From NCBI GenBank assembly GCA_913045375.1, contig CAJWQE010000011.1, forward strand, positions 1 through 44,305: a stretch of DNA of 44,305 bases, read 5' to 3'. Under the pieces are notes generated by a model. That model was not told the DNA's origin and made no database searches. It worked only from the letters and a program-made list of their open reading frames with translations. The DNA comes from an uncultured Halieaceae bacterium. GTDB lineage: Bacteria > Pseudomonadota > Gammaproteobacteria > Pseudomonadales > Halieaceae. Each line of letters starts with the position of its first letter. Position 1 is the first letter of the stretch. Shown in pieces: positions 16,156-26,533 of this stretch. The translations under genes and the position numbers were made by a program.

Positions 16156-17103
16156 TCAGGCGAGCGGCCACGAAAAGGGCATGACCTGAGAGAGTTCAGA
16201 GCGCCCTCGCGCCAGCATCAACAGGCGATCGAATCCCACTGCCACACCAGCACAATCCGGGACCCCTGCCCTCGAGGCGCTAATCAACCGCTCATCAATC
16301 TCGCGAACAGGTTGGCCTCGGGAAACTCTGTGGTCATTGTCCGCCTCAAAACGTCCCACCAATACATCGGGATCCGACTCTTCCCAATAACCATTGGCGA
16401 GCTCAACACCGTGCACATAAGCCTCAAATCGCGCGGCAACCGAATTATCACCCCGTTCGATGATACGCGAGAGCGCTGCCTGCTGTTCAAGGAAATCAAC
16501 GATGAACACAAGGCCCCATGATGCTATGCCGGGCTCCACGACATGGGTCATCAGTAGGTCGAGGTAATCGAGCTTATCGAGGTCACCAACCACATCTATG
16601 CCAGCATTCTCAGCCGCGACCTTCAGCTCTAGCTTGGTCGCATCGTGTAGGTTGATCTGGCAAAAATGATCGAGCAGGGAGTCGAGCGACCAAATCTGCC
16701 AAGTAGAAAGACGCAAGGTCTCGGCAATCAACTCGGCGACCTCACGCATCAGTTGATAGTGCGTCCAGTCGATCCGATACCACTCCAGCATCACGAATTC
16801 GGGATTATGGCGACCGCCATGCTCGCCGGATCTAAACACCTTACCCAGTTGGAAGATATCGCCGGACCCTGAAGCAAGTAGTCGCTTCATCGCATACTCG
16901 GGCGAGCTCTGTAAAAATCGCGTGCCGTCGGGCGTCGCCACCTCAAACAACTCGATGTTGGGATCTGTGATTGCAAACTGCCCCAGTGAGGGGGTATCAA
17001 CCTCCAGCACACTGCGCGATGACATAAACGCCCTGACCTTGGCAAGCAGAGCGGCGCGAGCGCGAAGCTCATCGATGCCTGCGCTCGGTTCCCATTCAGA
17101 CAT
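16156..17103 (-). CDS. epmA: EF-P--(R)-beta-lysine ligase
   Basis: Paralogue of the class II lysyl-tRNA synthetase catalytic core (GenX/PoxA/YjeA) that attaches (R)-beta-lysine to Lys34 of EF-P. At 315 residues it lacks the anticodon-binding domain. Class II motifs are visible: VLEVDTPSLGQFAITDPNIELFE, SSPEYAMKRLLASGSGDIFQLGKVFRSGE, HNPEFVMLEWYR, and near the C-terminus VAVGFDRLLMLARG. It lies 14 nt after efp on the same strand, so enzyme and substrate are made together. The partner aminomutase epmB is not in the window. Confidence 0.94.
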   Translation of the reverse strand: MSEWEPSAGIDELRARAALLAKVRAFMSSRSVLEVDTPSLGQFAITDPNIELFEVATPDGTRFLQSSPEYAMKRLLASGSGDIFQLGKVFRSGEHGGRHNPEFVMLEWYRIDWTHYQLMREVAELIAETLRLSTWQIWSLDSLLDHFCQINLHDATKLELKVAAENAGIDVVGDLDKLDYLDLLMTHVVEPGIASWGLVFIVDFLEQQAALSRIIERGDNSVAARFEAYVHGVELANGYWEESDPDVLVGRFEADNDHRVSRGQPVREIDERLISASRAGVPDCAGVAVGFDRLLMLARGRSELSQVMPFSWPLA

Positions 17104-17117
17104 CGCAGGTGTTTACG

Positions 17118-17690
17118 TCAGGCCTTGCTGGCTCGGCTTACGTACTCGCCACTTCGGGTATCAACCCGGATAACTTCTCCCTCGGATAAGAACAGGGGAA
17201 CGCGCACAACCGCACCCGTGGATAAGGTTGCGGGCTTACTTCCACCTTGCGCAGTGTCACCTTTTAGCCCGGGATCGGTTTCAGTAATTTCAAGCTCGAT
17301 AAAGTTTGGAGGAGTCACCGTTAGCGGCGCGCCATTAAATAAGGTTACTTCGAACTTTTCCTGCTCTTTCAACCACTTCTCAGCATCCGCGACGGCGGCC
17401 TTGTCCGCTGAGTGTTGTTCAAACGTGTTGGGATCCATGAAGTACCAAAACTCGCCGTCGGTGTAGGAGTACTCGAGATCAATGTCCAGCACGTCAGCGC
17501 CCTCGAGCGAATCACCTGACTTAAAGGTCTTCTCCAGAACACGGCCGGAGCGAAGGTTGCGCAGCTTGACTCTGTTAAACGCCTGCCCTTTTCCGGGCTT
17601 AACATACTCGTTCTCCAGAATGGAGCACGGCTCGTTATCGAGCATGACCTTCAGTCCGGGTTTAAATTCGTTGGTAGAAAAATTGGGCAT
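17118..17690 (-). CDS. efp: Translation elongation factor P
   Basis: Ribosome rescue factor for polyproline stretches, 190 residues from the ATG at 17690 (a TTG three codons earlier is less likely). The KOW-like N-terminal domain carries VKPGKGQAF at the modification loop, with the target lysine at position 34, the site of beta-lysylation. The central and C-terminal OB domains are present, ending with [17 protein letters not shown], the EF-P signature region. GAGG lies about 12 nt before the ATG. Pairing with epmA supports the EpmA modification route rather than rhamnosylation or hydroxylation only. Confidence 0.96.
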   Translation of the reverse strand: MPNFSTNEFKPGLKVMLDNEPCSILENEYVKPGKGQAFNRVKLRNLRSGRVLEKTFKSGDSLEGADVLDIDLEYSYTDGEFWYFMDPNTFEQHSADKAAVADAEKWLKEQEKFEVTLFNGAPLTVTPPNFIELEITETDPGLKGDTAQGGSKPATLSTGAVVRVPLFLSEGEVIRVDTRSGEYVSRASKA

Positions 17691-17767
17691 TGGGTCCAAA
17701 CCTCACGGCATCAGTTATGGCGCGATCATACCTTAGAGACACACAAATCGGCGAGCGGGGTCCGCTG

Positions 17768-18661
17768 TTAGCCGGGCCTATTACCCAAAAAGTAGAGGGC
17801 TCCGTCCAAACCCACTGTTGATATCTGATACCGCGCCTGCGTCCTCACCACGGGCTTGGCTCTAAATGCGACACCGATACCCGCCGCGTTGAGCATCTTG
17901 AGATCATTTGCACCATCGCCAACGGCTAAAGTCTGGCGCAAAGTGATACCCATTGAGTCCGCTATTTCCCGTAATTTGGCCTCTTTGTACTCGGCATTGA
18001 CGATGGGTGGGATCGCGACACCCGTTAACAGGCCATCAACAGCCTCCAGGGTGTTGGCAAAGTACTCATCCATTCCGAGTTCAGCCGCAACGTGGTCAGC
18101 AAACAAACTGAAGCCGCCTGAAATAATGACCGTTCTAACACCCCGTGCGCGCAAGGTCGTCATCAGCTCTCGCGCACCATCGGTGTAAGGGAGACTCTTG
18201 GCTATCTCTACCGCCGTGCTGGCATCAAGATTACGCAGCAGACCCAGTCGCTCCGAAAAGCTCTGACTAAAGTCCAACTCTCCTCGCATGGCGCGCTCGG
18301 TGATGGCCGACACCTGCTCACCCACGCCGGCACGAGTCGCCAACTCATCAATGACCTCGCACTGAATGAGTGTCGAATCCATATCGAAAACAGCAAGTTT
18401 GATATCTGATATTGCATCTGACGGATGCTGAAAATTGACGTCCACGTTGTCAGCAAGCCCTAGATCGGACCACGCTATCGACTCGAGGTCTGCTGACTCC
18501 GACTGAAGGTGCCAGCGCTGTGCACACCGAGTGCTGGCTAATGTTTTAGCAACAGGCAAGGTTTCGGTATCGACAATCCGAATCTGCTGTTCTTTTAGAA
18601 ATGCCGTGACCGTAGGCAAGTTCGGCATGGCGGGCCGATTTGCCAGAATCGTAATATGCAT
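17768..18661 (-). CDS. serB: Phosphoserine phosphatase
   Basis: HAD-superfamily phosphatase catalysing the last step of serine synthesis. The 297-residue protein has an N-terminal ACT-like region (about 1-75), then motif I AVFDMDSTLIQCEVIDELA with the nucleophilic Asp. Motif II is TVIISGGFSLFAD, and motif III LAVGDGANDLKMLNAAG with the Mg-binding aspartates. Length is normal for gammaproteobacterial SerB. It is divergent from the YtjB-like gene at 18766, mirroring the serB/ytjB arrangement of E. coli. Confidence 0.95.
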   Translation of the reverse strand: MHITILANRPAMPNLPTVTAFLKEQQIRIVDTETLPVAKTLASTRCAQRWHLQSESADLESIAWSDLGLADNVDVNFQHPSDAISDIKLAVFDMDSTLIQCEVIDELATRAGVGEQVSAITERAMRGELDFSQSFSERLGLLRNLDASTAVEIAKSLPYTDGARELMTTLRARGVRTVIISGGFSLFADHVAAELGMDEYFANTLEAVDGLLTGVAIPPIVNAEYKEAKLREIADSMGITLRQTLAVGDGANDLKMLNAAGIGVAFRAKPVVRTQARYQISTVGLDGALYFLGNRPG

Positions 18662-18765
18662 TGACCTATTTTTGACGTCGCTTCTGGGGGGTTCATGATA
18701 CCCTGAGACACGGGCGACATTGCCAGCGTTGCGCGAAAACCTCAGATTTTAGGGAGCAGGAAGTA

Positions 18766-20010
18766 GTGGTCTTCTGGGAGCGTTTAGATATAGGCCAAAA
18801 GACTGGCTTGCTCGCCGCCGCTGCCGTTTTTATAGCAGCGCAAATAACACTGACCTTAACGCTCGCCTCAAAAGCTCATTTAGAAGCAGAGACGCGCGCC
18901 CTTCACGCGGAAGCACTGTTAAATGCTGTGGCGTCGCGCACAGCTGGGCTAGTCGCCTCAGATGACATGCTCACAGCCACAAGTGAACTCAACAAATTAC
19001 TGTCTTCCGACGTCGTCAGTGGTGCGGCAATTTCCGATGTGGATGGAGAGTTCCTATTGGTCGTGGGATCCGTAACCAATCCGGAGCAGCTGTACCATAC
19101 GCCACTCAGAATCGGCCCAGACATTGCGGGTCAGTTGACCGTACAGTTGGAGCGCGTGACGTCAAACTCATCCCTGCAATGGACGGTCTCTGCACTCAGC
19201 CTCGTATTAGCCATGTTCAGTTACGCGGGTGCTGTGTCGATTTCCAGATCGCAATCGCATCGACTCAGAGCGATCCTCGGACGTATCGCACACTCGGGCC
19301 AGGTTGATGGTCGGCTCGACGCACTGGCGCAAATAGAGACCGCAATCGATGATCTTCCGCTCGATCTCATAAGCCCAGCCAATGCCGAGGTCGTTGACGA
19401 AACGTCACTCAACTCAATGGCCGTCACAACCATCAGCCTCGACCACCTCGGCAAGTACATCGATACCGTCGATGAAATCACCCTCGCAAATTACGTCGGA
19501 ACATACGAAACGCTGGCAAAAGCAGTCGCGCAACTGCTCGACGGCGACCTTCAGACTGTCAGACCTGAGAGTATGACGCTCTTTTTTGACGGCACTAAAC
19601 GGGGTATGACACCCGATGCCCGAGCCGTTATTGCGAGCACCTTACTGCAGAACCTACTAGCGGTAGCTGAGCGAAGCCAGCGGCGAAAATTTATCTGTGG
19701 AATCGGTGTCGGACGCAGTGACATGGGTCGTGGTGAACGGGGATCAGCCTATGCCACCCTTTACAACCAAACGGTGATCGATGAAACACTGACTATGGCG
19801 CAACGGGCGGGTTCATCGGTAAAGCTTGCGCCCTCTATTTTAGAAAGCGATCAGGTTGAGGCTTTGTTTGACGTCATTGAGACAGCAGACGGCGACACCC
19901 AGCTGGGTGCACCTACCCCGGAACTTCTGCCCGAGCTAGATAAACAGAGCAAACTACTGCAGCGACGGCTTTTCCCCGATGTGGGTGAGCAGTCTGATCT
20001 TCCGTTTTAA
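18766..20010 (+). CDS. YtjB/AhpA-like membrane protein with degenerate nucleotidyl-cyclase-like C-terminus
   Basis: A 414-residue membrane protein of uncertain function. The GTG start has AGGGAG 9 nt upstream. Membrane segments fall at about residues 13-33 and 139-160, and between them lies a ~100-residue extracytoplasmic domain with [17 protein letters not shown] and AGQLTVQLE, similar in layout to E. coli YtjB (SMP_2 family), which is also divergent from serB. The cytoplasmic part (about 165-414) is an addition. It contains TLFFDG near 271-276, [17 protein letters not shown] near 307-323 and a [14 protein letters not shown] helix near 335-348. These echo class III nucleotidyl cyclase order, but the usual metal aspartates and GD motif are not obvious, so it is probably non-catalytic. 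Both the YtjB and cyclase assignments are by eye. Its stop shares TTAA with parC. Confidence 0.65.
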   Translation: MVFWERLDIGQKTGLLAAAAVFIAAQITLTLTLASKAHLEAETRALHAEALLNAVASRTAGLVASDDMLTATSELNKLLSSDVVSGAAISDVDGEFLLVVGSVTNPEQLYHTPLRIGPDIAGQLTVQLERVTSNSSLQWTVSALSLVLAMFSYAGAVSISRSQSHRLRAILGRIAHSGQVDGRLDALAQIETAIDDLPLDLISPANAEVVDETSLNSMAVTTISLDHLGKYIDTVDEITLANYVGTYETLAKAVAQLLDGDLQTVRPESMTLFFDGTKRGMTPDARAVIASTLLQNLLAVAERSQRRKFICGIGVGRSDMGRGERGSAYATLYNQTVIDETLTMAQRAGSSVKLAPSILESDQVEALFDVIETADGDTQLGAPTPELLPELDKQSKLLQRRLFPDVGEQSDLPF

Positions 20011-22259
20011 CCGTCAGCGATTGCCAGCCCACTGACCTTCTGGAACCCCTTAGGTAATCGATTGCCTCGGCGACCACGCTCGCCACGGTAGTTATCGAGA
20101 TCAGAGAGTTTTAGCTTTAGATATTGGCGACCAGACTGCACCTGCACCACATCTCCATCTCCGAAGACCAGAAGTCCCACAAGTAGCTCCTCGCGGGCCT
20201 GCGCTCTAGCCGATGGAATGCCTATGATTTTGTTTCCCTTACCCTTGGCAAGCTCGGGCAAATCCGCCAGTGGGAATACCAACAATCGACCCTCAGACGT
20301 CGCTGCGGCAACCAGTAAATTCTGTCGCTCAGGTACGATAACGGGCGGCATTACCTGTGAACCTTTAGGCAAGCTCAATACCGCCTTTCCCGCCTTGTTC
20401 TTGGCTACTAGATCGCTGAACTTGGCGACAAACCCATAGCCGGCGTCGGTGGCCAGCAAGAACTTTTGATGCTCTGTTCCCGTCATCAACCCTTCAAAAG
20501 TGGCGCCCGAGGGAGGTGCAATTCGCCCCGTCAAAGGCTCACCCTGACCTCGCGCCGATGGGAGTTGATGCGTCGGCAACGAGTAGGCTCTGCCGGTTGA
20601 ATCAAATACCACCGTAGTCTGATTGCTACGCCCCAGTGCAGAAAACTTATAGGCATCGCCGGACTTGTAATTAAGCGTCTCCGGATCGATATCATGGCCT
20701 TTTGCAGCGCGAATCCAACCTTTCTCTGACAGAACTACCGTCATGGGGTCAGCACTGGTGAGCTCTAGCTCGGAGAAGGCCTTGGCTTCCTCAACCTGAA
20801 CCAGGCGTGACCGGCGCTCGTCGCCATACTCATCGGCAATGGCGACCAGTTCACCGCGGATAAGCTTGGTCATCAGGGCATTACTGCCCAGCGTTTTTTG
20901 CAGTGAATCCCGCTCCTCGCTCAACTCGGACTGCTCGCCGCGGATTTTCATCTCTTCGAGTTTCGCCAGATTCCGCAGCTTTAAGTCGAGAATGGCGTCA
21001 GCCTGAATATCAGATAGAGAGAAACGCGCCATCAGCTCCTGCTTGGGCTCTTCCTCCTCTCGGATGATTCGAATCACCTCATCGATATTTAGATAGGCAA
21101 CGAGATAACCTTCTAGAATGTGCAACCGCTTGAGTACCCTTTCAAGCCGGTACTCGAGGCGTCTGCGGACGGTCTGACGCCGGAACTGGACCCAGTCGCG
21201 CAGCAACATATCGAGTGAGCGCACACCCGGTCGCCCATTCATCCCGATCACATTGAGATTCACCCGGTATGTTCGCTCCAGATCGGTCGTAGCAAACAAG
21301 TGACTCATCATGGCATTGAGGTCGACGCGGTTAGAGCGCGGGACAATCACCAAGCGCGTCGGATGCTCGTGGTCTGATTCATCACGCAGATCCGACACCA
21401 TCGGTAGTTTTTTGGCCTGCATCTGAGCAGCGATTTGCTCAAGCACTTTGGACCCTGATACTTGGTAAGGTAGCGCATGAAGCACAACTGCTCCATCTTC
21501 ACGTTGCCAGGCTGCGCGCATGCGAATACTGCCGCGCCCAGTCCGGTATATATCTCGGATCTCCTCAGGTGATGTCGTAATTTCAGCATCGGTAGGGAAG
21601 TCAGGTGCCTGAATATGGCCGCAGAGCGCATCAATCGTGGCGTCTGGATGATCGAGAAGATGAATGGTCGCGTTGACGACTTCGCGCAAGTTGTGAGGCG
21701 GAATGTCGGTCGCCATACCAACCGCAATACCTGTCGTACCATTGAGAAGCAGGTTAGGCACCTGTGCCGGCAGCACCATAGGCTCATCGAGGCTGCCATC
21801 AAAGTTCGGCTGCCAATCCACCGTACCTTGACCCAGCTCTCCTAAAAGCACATCGGCATATTTGGTTAGTTTGGATTCGGTATACCGCATAGCAGCGAAT
21901 GACTTGGGGTCATCTGCTGAGCCCCAATTGCCTTGCCCGTCGATGAGCGGATACCGATAGGAGAAGTCCTGCGCCATCAAGACCATCGCCTCGTAAGCGG
22001 CACTGTCACCGTGTGGGTGGAACTTGCCAATGACATCACCCACGGTTCGGGCCGACTTCTTATATTTGGCAGAGGACTTCAGTCCCAGCTCGCTCATCGC
22101 GTAGACGATTCTTCGCTGAACAGGTTTTAAACCGTCACCCACGTGCGGAAGGGCGCGATCAAGAATGACGTACATCGAATAATCGAGGTAAGCCTTCTCC
22201 GCATACTCCCTTAAGGAGAGGGTTTCGGTAGCTTGAGGGGCGTTAAAGAGGTCTGACAT
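20007..22259 (-). CDS. parC: DNA topoisomerase IV subunit A
   Basis: Breakage-reunion subunit of topoisomerase IV that decatenates daughter chromosomes. At 750 residues it is full length. The N-terminal region holds [15 protein letters not shown], the quinolone-resistance region [12 protein letters not shown] with wild-type Ser86 and Glu90 (E. coli Ser80/Glu84), and the catalytic tyrosine Tyr126 in [11 protein letters not shown] coiled-coil follows around residues 420-480 and the C-terminal beta-pinwheel region occupies about 490-740. It ends sharing TTAA with the convergent gene. parE is not in the window. Confidence 0.96.
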   Translation of the reverse strand: MSDLFNAPQATETLSLREYAEKAYLDYSMYVILDRALPHVGDGLKPVQRRIVYAMSELGLKSSAKYKKSARTVGDVIGKFHPHGDSAAYEAMVLMAQDFSYRYPLIDGQGNWGSADDPKSFAAMRYTESKLTKYADVLLGELGQGTVDWQPNFDGSLDEPMVLPAQVPNLLLNGTTGIAVGMATDIPPHNLREVVNATIHLLDHPDATIDALCGHIQAPDFPTDAEITTSPEEIRDIYRTGRGSIRMRAAWQREDGAVVLHALPYQVSGSKVLEQIAAQMQAKKLPMVSDLRDESDHEHPTRLVIVPRSNRVDLNAMMSHLFATTDLERTYRVNLNVIGMNGRPGVRSLDMLLRDWVQFRRQTVRRRLEYRLERVLKRLHILEGYLVAYLNIDEVIRIIREEEEPKQELMARFSLSDIQADAILDLKLRNLAKLEEMKIRGEQSELSEERDSLQKTLGSNALMTKLIRGELVAIADEYGDERRSRLVQVEEAKAFSELELTSADPMTVVLSEKGWIRAAKGHDIDPETLNYKSGDAYKFSALGRSNQTTVVFDSTGRAYSLPTHQLPSARGQGEPLTGRIAPPSGATFEGLMTGTEHQKFLLATDAGYGFVAKFSDLVAKNKAGKAVLSLPKGSQVMPPVIVPERQNLLVAAATSEGRLLVFPLADLPELAKGKGNKIIGIPSARAQAREELLVGLLVFGDGDVVQVQSGRQYLKLKLSDLDNYRGERGRRGNRLPKGFQKVSGLAIADG

Positions 22260-22365
22260 AAAACCGAATTACCTTTGGCAACAAATCGCTCGTTTTGTGG
22301 GCGCAGAAGGGTCGCGTCGTGATAGCCTTCGCACGCACAGATTATCTCACAGCAGCGACCCTAGC

Positions 22366-22818
22366 ATGGAACAAATTAACTGGCGGTGGCGCCACTTCGA
22401 CACAATGTCCGCAGCGGCATGGCATGACATTCTCATGCTGCGAGCTGACGTATTTGTCGTTGAGCAAGCCTGCCCGTACAAAGACCCTGACCATAAAGAT
22501 ATTGTGAGCTGGCACCTGACAGGACACATGGGCGATGACCTTGTGGCAACGATGCGAGTTGTCCCACCTGGGGTAAGTTACGACGAGTGCTCTATTGGCA
22601 GAGTGGTCGTTCCCGAGTCACTCCGAGGGCAGCGTCGGGGGGTCGAGTTGATGCAGGTAGGCATCGCTTTCTGTGAATCTCGATGGAACACAGGCATCAG
22701 AATTAGCGGGCAGGGCTACCTAAAGGGATTCTATGAGGCGCTAGGGTTCGAGACCATCCATGGACCGTACATGGAAGATGAAATCCCCCACTACGAGATG
22801 CTAAAACCGGGCGTTTAA
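22366..22818 (+). CDS. elaA: ElaA-type GNAT acetyltransferase
   Basis: Small N-acetyltransferase of 150 residues. The start is taken as the ATG at 22366, giving MEQINWRWRHFDTMSAAAWHDI, the usual ElaA N-terminus; the earlier GTG at 22297 would overlap the parC promoter region. The acetyl-CoA loop is VVVPESLRGQRRGVELMQVG, matching the Q/R-x-x-G-x-G/A signature loosely, then GQGYLKGFYEALGFETIHGPYMEDEIPHYEML. The substrate is unknown. The gene stands alone between parC and typA and its stop is 1 nt from that of typA. Confidence 0.88.
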   Translation: MEQINWRWRHFDTMSAAAWHDILMLRADVFVVEQACPYKDPDHKDIVSWHLTGHMGDDLVATMRVVPPGVSYDECSIGRVVVPESLRGQRRGVELMQVGIAFCESRWNTGIRISGQGYLKGFYEALGFETIHGPYMEDEIPHYEMLKPGV

Positions 22819-22819
22819 C

Positions 22820-24637
22820 TCAGGCGGCAGCGCGCGAAGCTCGCTTGCGCTCGTGCTCTAGCAGCAGCTTCTTTCGAAGACGAATACTGTCCGGGGTAAC
22901 CTCTACCAGCTCATCGGAGTCGATGAACTCCAAGGCCTGCTCGAGGGTGTGTAAGACAGGCGGCGTCAGTATCAGTGCCTCATCCGTACCCGATGCTCTG
23001 ACGTTGGTTAGCTGCTTGGCCTTGGTTGGATTTACAACCAGATCGTTGCTTCGACTGTGAAGGCCCATAATCTGACCCTCGTAAACTTCAACGTTTGCCT
23101 CGATGAACAGGCGCCCCCTGTCCTGCAGGCTGTAAAGCGCATAGGCAAGTGTCTTGCCTTTCACCATGGAGACAAGTACGCCGTTATTGCGCTGCGCCAG
23201 CTCAGCCTTGCTTACCGGTCCGTAGTGGTCAAAAACGTGCGTCATAATTCCACTACCCGAGGTGAGCGTCATGAACATTGAGCGGAAGCCAATCAACCCA
23301 CGCGCGGGGACGATGAATTCCAATCGAACACGTCCACTCGCGTCTTGGACCATATTCTTCATCTCTGCCCGGCGCTGCCCGAGCTCTTCCATGACACCGC
23401 CCTGGTGTTCGGACTCACAATCAATAACCAACTGCTCGTAAGGCTCGCAAAGCTGACCGTCTATTTCCTTCTGGATAACTTCAGGTCGCGACACACCGAG
23501 CTCAAAACCCTCCCGCCGCATACTCTCAATCAAAACTGACAAATGCAGCTCACCACGCCCAGACACAACAAATTTGTCTGGACTGTCGCCCTGCTCAACT
23601 CGGAGCGCTACGTTGTGAATCAGCTCCCTGTCGAGACGCTCCTTAATGTTGCGCGAGGTGACGAACTTGCCCTCTAGCCCTGCGAAGGGAGAATCATTGA
23701 CCTGGAATGTCATACTGACCGTTGGCTCGTCCACGGACAGCGGAGGCAGAGGTTCAGCCGCTGCGGGGTCGCACAACGTGTCAGAAATATTGAGTGCATC
23801 AATCCCAGTGACGCATACGATGTCACCGGCTTCCGCCGTTTCCACCTCGATTCGCTCGAGTCCGTGATAGCCCATGACCTGGAGGATTTTTCCGTTTCGG
23901 GAACTCGAATCACGATCAACAACCGACACTTGGGTATTTGGCGACAACTTGCCACGAGTGATTCTTCCGACCCCGATGACGCCCACATAACTGTTGTAAT
24001 CGAGAGCAGAAATCTGCATTTGGAATGGGCCGTCAGAATTCACCTCGGGCGCAGATACGTGATCGACTATCATCTGGAACAGCGGCTCCATGTCGTCTGA
24101 CATGCTATCGGGGTCTTCGCCTGCAATACCGTTAAGGGCTGACGCGTACATGATCGGAAAATCGAGTTGCTCATCGGTCGCGCCAAGCGAATCGAAGAGA
24201 TCGAAGACCTGATCTATGACCCAATCAGGACGCGCACCCGGACGATCAATCTTGTTGACTACGACAATGGGATTTAGACCTCGCTCAAACGCCTTCGATG
24301 TTACAAACCGTGTTTGCGGCATGGGTCCGTCGACGGCGTCAACAATCAACAGCACGCTATCTACCATAGACAACACGCGCTCCACCTCGCCGCCGAAATC
24401 CGCGTGCCCAGGGGTATCCACGATGTTGATTCGGTAGTCATTCCACTTAATAGCGGTGTTCTTCGCTAGGATAGTGATGCCACGCTCCCGCTCTTGATCA
24501 TTAGAGTCCATGATGCGCTCGGCACCCTGACTCTTGCGGTCGAGCGTTCCCGACTGCTGTAACAAACAATCAACGAGTGTCGTTTTACCATGATCAACGT
24601 GCGCGATAATCGCGATATTTCGAAGATTCTCAATCAC
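22820..24637 (-). CDS. typA: Ribosome-associated GTPase TypA/BipA
   Basis: Translational GTPase involved in 50S assembly and stress adaptation, 605 residues with a GTG start at 24637. G-domain motifs are G1 [10 protein letters not shown]2 region RERGITI, G3 DTPGHADF, G4 NKIDR and the SALNG G5. EF-G-like domains III and V follow, and the TypA-specific C-terminal domain contains [28 protein letters not shown] (spread across two motifs). The basic C-terminus [10 protein letters not shown] is present. The gene is divergent from glnA, as in many gammaproteobacteria. Confidence 0.96.
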   Translation of the reverse strand: MIENLRNIAIIAHVDHGKTTLVDCLLQQSGTLDRKSQGAERIMDSNDQERERGITILAKNTAIKWNDYRINIVDTPGHADFGGEVERVLSMVDSVLLIVDAVDGPMPQTRFVTSKAFERGLNPIVVVNKIDRPGARPDWVIDQVFDLFDSLGATDEQLDFPIMYASALNGIAGEDPDSMSDDMEPLFQMIVDHVSAPEVNSDGPFQMQISALDYNSYVGVIGVGRITRGKLSPNTQVSVVDRDSSSRNGKILQVMGYHGLERIEVETAEAGDIVCVTGIDALNISDTLCDPAAAEPLPPLSVDEPTVSMTFQVNDSPFAGLEGKFVTSRNIKERLDRELIHNVALRVEQGDSPDKFVVSGRGELHLSVLIESMRREGFELGVSRPEVIQKEIDGQLCEPYEQLVIDCESEHQGGVMEELGQRRAEMKNMVQDASGRVRLEFIVPARGLIGFRSMFMTLTSGSGIMTHVFDHYGPVSKAELAQRNNGVLVSMVKGKTLAYALYSLQDRGRLFIEANVEVYEGQIMGLHSRSNDLVVNPTKAKQLTNVRASGTDEALILTPPVLHTLEQALEFIDSDELVEVTPDSIRLRKKLLLEHERKRASRAAA

Positions 24638-24783
24638 TTCTTAGCTCTCAATGTGTGGTGGCGTGTCGGTGGTGGCGTGGCGCGCGGACTGTACCACAGT
24701 CCAAGACAATGCAGCTCTGGTAATTCTGCCGCGATCCCAGAGCCAGTAGCGTTGTTAGTCTCTGCTAAAAAGCCCCGCTAAAT

Positions 24784-24800
24784 TGCACCAAAAAAGTGCT
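24784..24800. promoter_or_regulatory. NtrC-binding-site-like palindrome (distal)
   Basis: TGCACC-N5-AGTGCT, a 17-bp site matching TGCAC-N7-GTGCA except for the last base. Its centre is 30 bp from that of the second site, about three helical turns, and about 148 bp upstream of the predicted glnA transcript start. Confidence 0.8.
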
Positions 24801-24813
24801 CTGATTTTTTCAA

Positions 24814-24830
24814 TGCACTAATATTGTGCG
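24814..24830. promoter_or_regulatory. NtrC-binding-site-like palindrome (proximal)
   Basis: TGCAC-N7-GTGCG, 17 bp, the second of two tandem NtrC-type enhancer sites, centred about 118 bp upstream of the predicted start. Two phased sites allow the cooperative NtrC~P oligomer needed for sigma-54 activation. Confidence 0.8.
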
Positions 24831-24913
24831 TACAAAAGTATTTGCTTCTCTATATTTACGAAAAAAATTATATAAATCAGCATGTTAAGGAAATTAAAAT
24901 GCCGCGCTTATGC

Positions 24914-24928
24914 TGGCACACCATTTGC
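24914..24928 (+). promoter_or_regulatory. Sigma-54 promoter of glnA
   Basis: TGGCAC, five bases, TTGC (then T): an exact match to the -24/-12 consensus. With the final C at -12, transcription should begin near 24940, leaving a leader of about 75 nt before the glnA ATG. Confidence 0.92.
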
Positions 24929-25014
24929 TATCATTACGTCAGCAAAGGTGCATTGCTTAAATTTACGCACATACATGCCGAGTAGATCGGCTAATACAGT
25001 CCTTAGGAGGCAAC

Positions 25015-26421
25015 ATGTCAGAGCGGACGCTCACTCTAATAAAAGACAACGATATTCGCTGGGTGGACCTGCGATTTACTGATACACGAGGCAAAGAACA
25101 ACACGTCAGCATTCCTGCTAGTCAGGTAGACGAGGATTTCTTCGAAGATGGAAAGATGTTCGATGGGTCATCGATTGCCGGCTGGAAAGGGATTAATGAG
25201 TCAGACATGATCCTCATGCCCGATGACAGCACATCCATCATCGACCCTTTCACCGACGACGCTACTGTCATACTGCGATGTGACATTGTCGAGCCTTCGA
25301 CCATGCAGGGCTACGAGCGCGATCCTCGCAGTGTGGCAAAGCGTGCTGAGGCATACCTCGCTTCAACAGGCCTTGGTGACACAGCATTCTTCGGTCCAGA
25401 GCCAGAGTTCTTCGTCTTCGATGACGTTAAATTCAAGGTGGAGATGCAAGGCGCAAGCTACGCTATCAACTCTGAAGAGGCAGCTTGGGCATCGAACGAC
25501 GATTTCGAGGAAGGTAATACAGGCCATCGCCCTCGCGTCAAAGGCGGCTACTTCCCTGTGCCACCCGTTGACTCGCTGCATGACATTCGAGCAGCCATGT
25601 GTTCAGCGATGGAGCAAATGGGCCTGGACGTAGAGGTACACCACCACGAAGTAGGTACAGCAGGCCAGTGTGAGATTGGCATCCGATTCAACACGCTGGT
25701 CGCAAAGGCTGACGAAGTTCAGATCCTGAAGTACTGCGTGCACAACGTTGCGCATGCGTACGGCAAGACGGCGACTTTCATGCCCAAGCCACTCGTCGGT
25801 GACAACGGTTCCGGTATGCACGTACACCAGAGTGTTTCTAAAGACGGTGTTAACACCTTCGCGGGTGATGAGTACGCAGGTCTCTCGGAGACAGCGCTCT
25901 ACTACATCGGTGGAATCATCAAGCACGCACGGGCGATCAATGCCTTCGCAAACGCGTCAACCAACAGCTACAAGCGTCTGGTACCCGGCTTCGAGGCACC
26001 AGTCATGTTGGCTTACTCAGCGCGAAACCGTTCAGCATCGATCCGAATCCCTTACGAGCCATCGCCCAAGGGCAAGCGTATTGAAGTTCGTTTTGGCGAC
26101 CCAACGGCCAACCCATACCTCTGCTTCGCCGCCATGCTAATGGCCGGTATTGATGGCATTCAGAACAAGATCCATCCAGGTGATGCGGCTGACAAGGATC
26201 TCTATGACCTGCCCGCAGAAGAGGCAGCGGCCATTCCTACAGTCGCGTCAACGTTCGAGATGGCGCTTGATGCACTCGATGCGGATCGCGACTTCCTGAC
26301 GGCCGGAGGTGTTTTCACCAATGACATGATCGACGGTTACATCGAACTGAAGCGCGAAGAAGTTGAGCGTTTGAACATGACTACTCACCCTGTTGAGTTC
26401 GACATGTACTACTCAGTCTGA
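25015..26421 (+). CDS. glnA: Type I glutamine synthetase
   Basis: Dodecameric GSI-beta enzyme that condenses ammonia and glutamate. The 468-residue protein shows the KFMDGSS-equivalent [13 protein letters not shown], the metal-site [10 protein letters not shown], the ATP-site [16 protein letters not shown] and the [28 protein letters not shown] glutamate region (in two motifs). Tyr397 in DLYDLPAEE is the adenylylation site, so GlnE-type control is expected. A TAGGAGG site precedes the ATG. Transcription is by the sigma-54 promoter with NtrC sites upstream, and it ends at a strong terminator, which separates it from ntrBC. Confidence 0.98.
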   Translation: MSERTLTLIKDNDIRWVDLRFTDTRGKEQHVSIPASQVDEDFFEDGKMFDGSSIAGWKGINESDMILMPDDSTSIIDPFTDDATVILRCDIVEPSTMQGYERDPRSVAKRAEAYLASTGLGDTAFFGPEPEFFVFDDVKFKVEMQGASYAINSEEAAWASNDDFEEGNTGHRPRVKGGYFPVPPVDSLHDIRAAMCSAMEQMGLDVEVHHHEVGTAGQCEIGIRFNTLVAKADEVQILKYCVHNVAHAYGKTATFMPKPLVGDNGSGMHVHQSVSKDGVNTFAGDEYAGLSETALYYIGGIIKHARAINAFANASTNSYKRLVPGFEAPVMLAYSARNRSASIRIPYEPSPKGKRIEVRFGDPTANPYLCFAAMLMAGIDGIQNKIHPGDAADKDLYDLPAEEAAAIPTVASTFEMALDALDADRDFLTAGGVFTNDMIDGYIELKREEVERLNMTTHPVEFDMYYSV

Positions 26422-26433
26422 TGTCACTAAAGG

Positions 26434-26464
26434 AAAAGCCCGCGACACACTGCGGGCTTTTTTT
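26434..26464 (+). terminator. Rho-independent terminator after glnA
   Basis: A 10-bp stem (26434-26443 with 26452-26461; GCCCGC/GCGGGC core) with an 8-nt loop and a run of seven T residues (26458-26464), 12 nt past the glnA stop. Confidence 0.92.
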
Positions 26465-26503
26465 CGCTCTAAATTTTATGGGAAAAATTAGCCTTTCATT
26501 ATT

Positions 26504-26520
26504 CGCACTGAAGCAGTGCA
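26504..26520. promoter_or_regulatory. NtrC-like palindrome upstream of DUF4124-ntrBC
   Basis: CGCAC-N7-GTGCA, containing the perfect 15-bp palindrome GCACTGAAGCAGTGC. It differs from the NtrC consensus TGCAC-N7-GTGCA at one outer base. It ends 13 nt before the start codon of the DUF4124 gene, a position suited to repression. A comparable NtrC site controls the E. coli glnL promoter. Confidence 0.6.
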
Positions 26521-26533
26521 AGCATCTAGTTGC

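Larger units (their letters stand above)
24638..25014. promoter_or_regulatory. 377-bp typA-glnA divergent control region
   Basis: The only gene-free stretch over 300 bp in the window. From the typA side, 24638-24780 shows nothing I can name. Two NtrC-like sites lie at 24784-24830, a very AT-rich stretch (likely bendable) at 24838-24900, the sigma-54 promoter at 24914-24928, and a ~75-nt leader ending with the glnA ribosome-binding site TAGGAGG just before the ATG. The spacing resembles E. coli glnAp2. Confidence 0.85.

Noticed and set aside
24842..24876. Possible sigma-70 promoter for glnA (TTGCTT and TATAAA)
   Set aside because: The spacing between boxes is 23 nt, too long for a normal sigma-70 promoter; the region is generally AT-rich.
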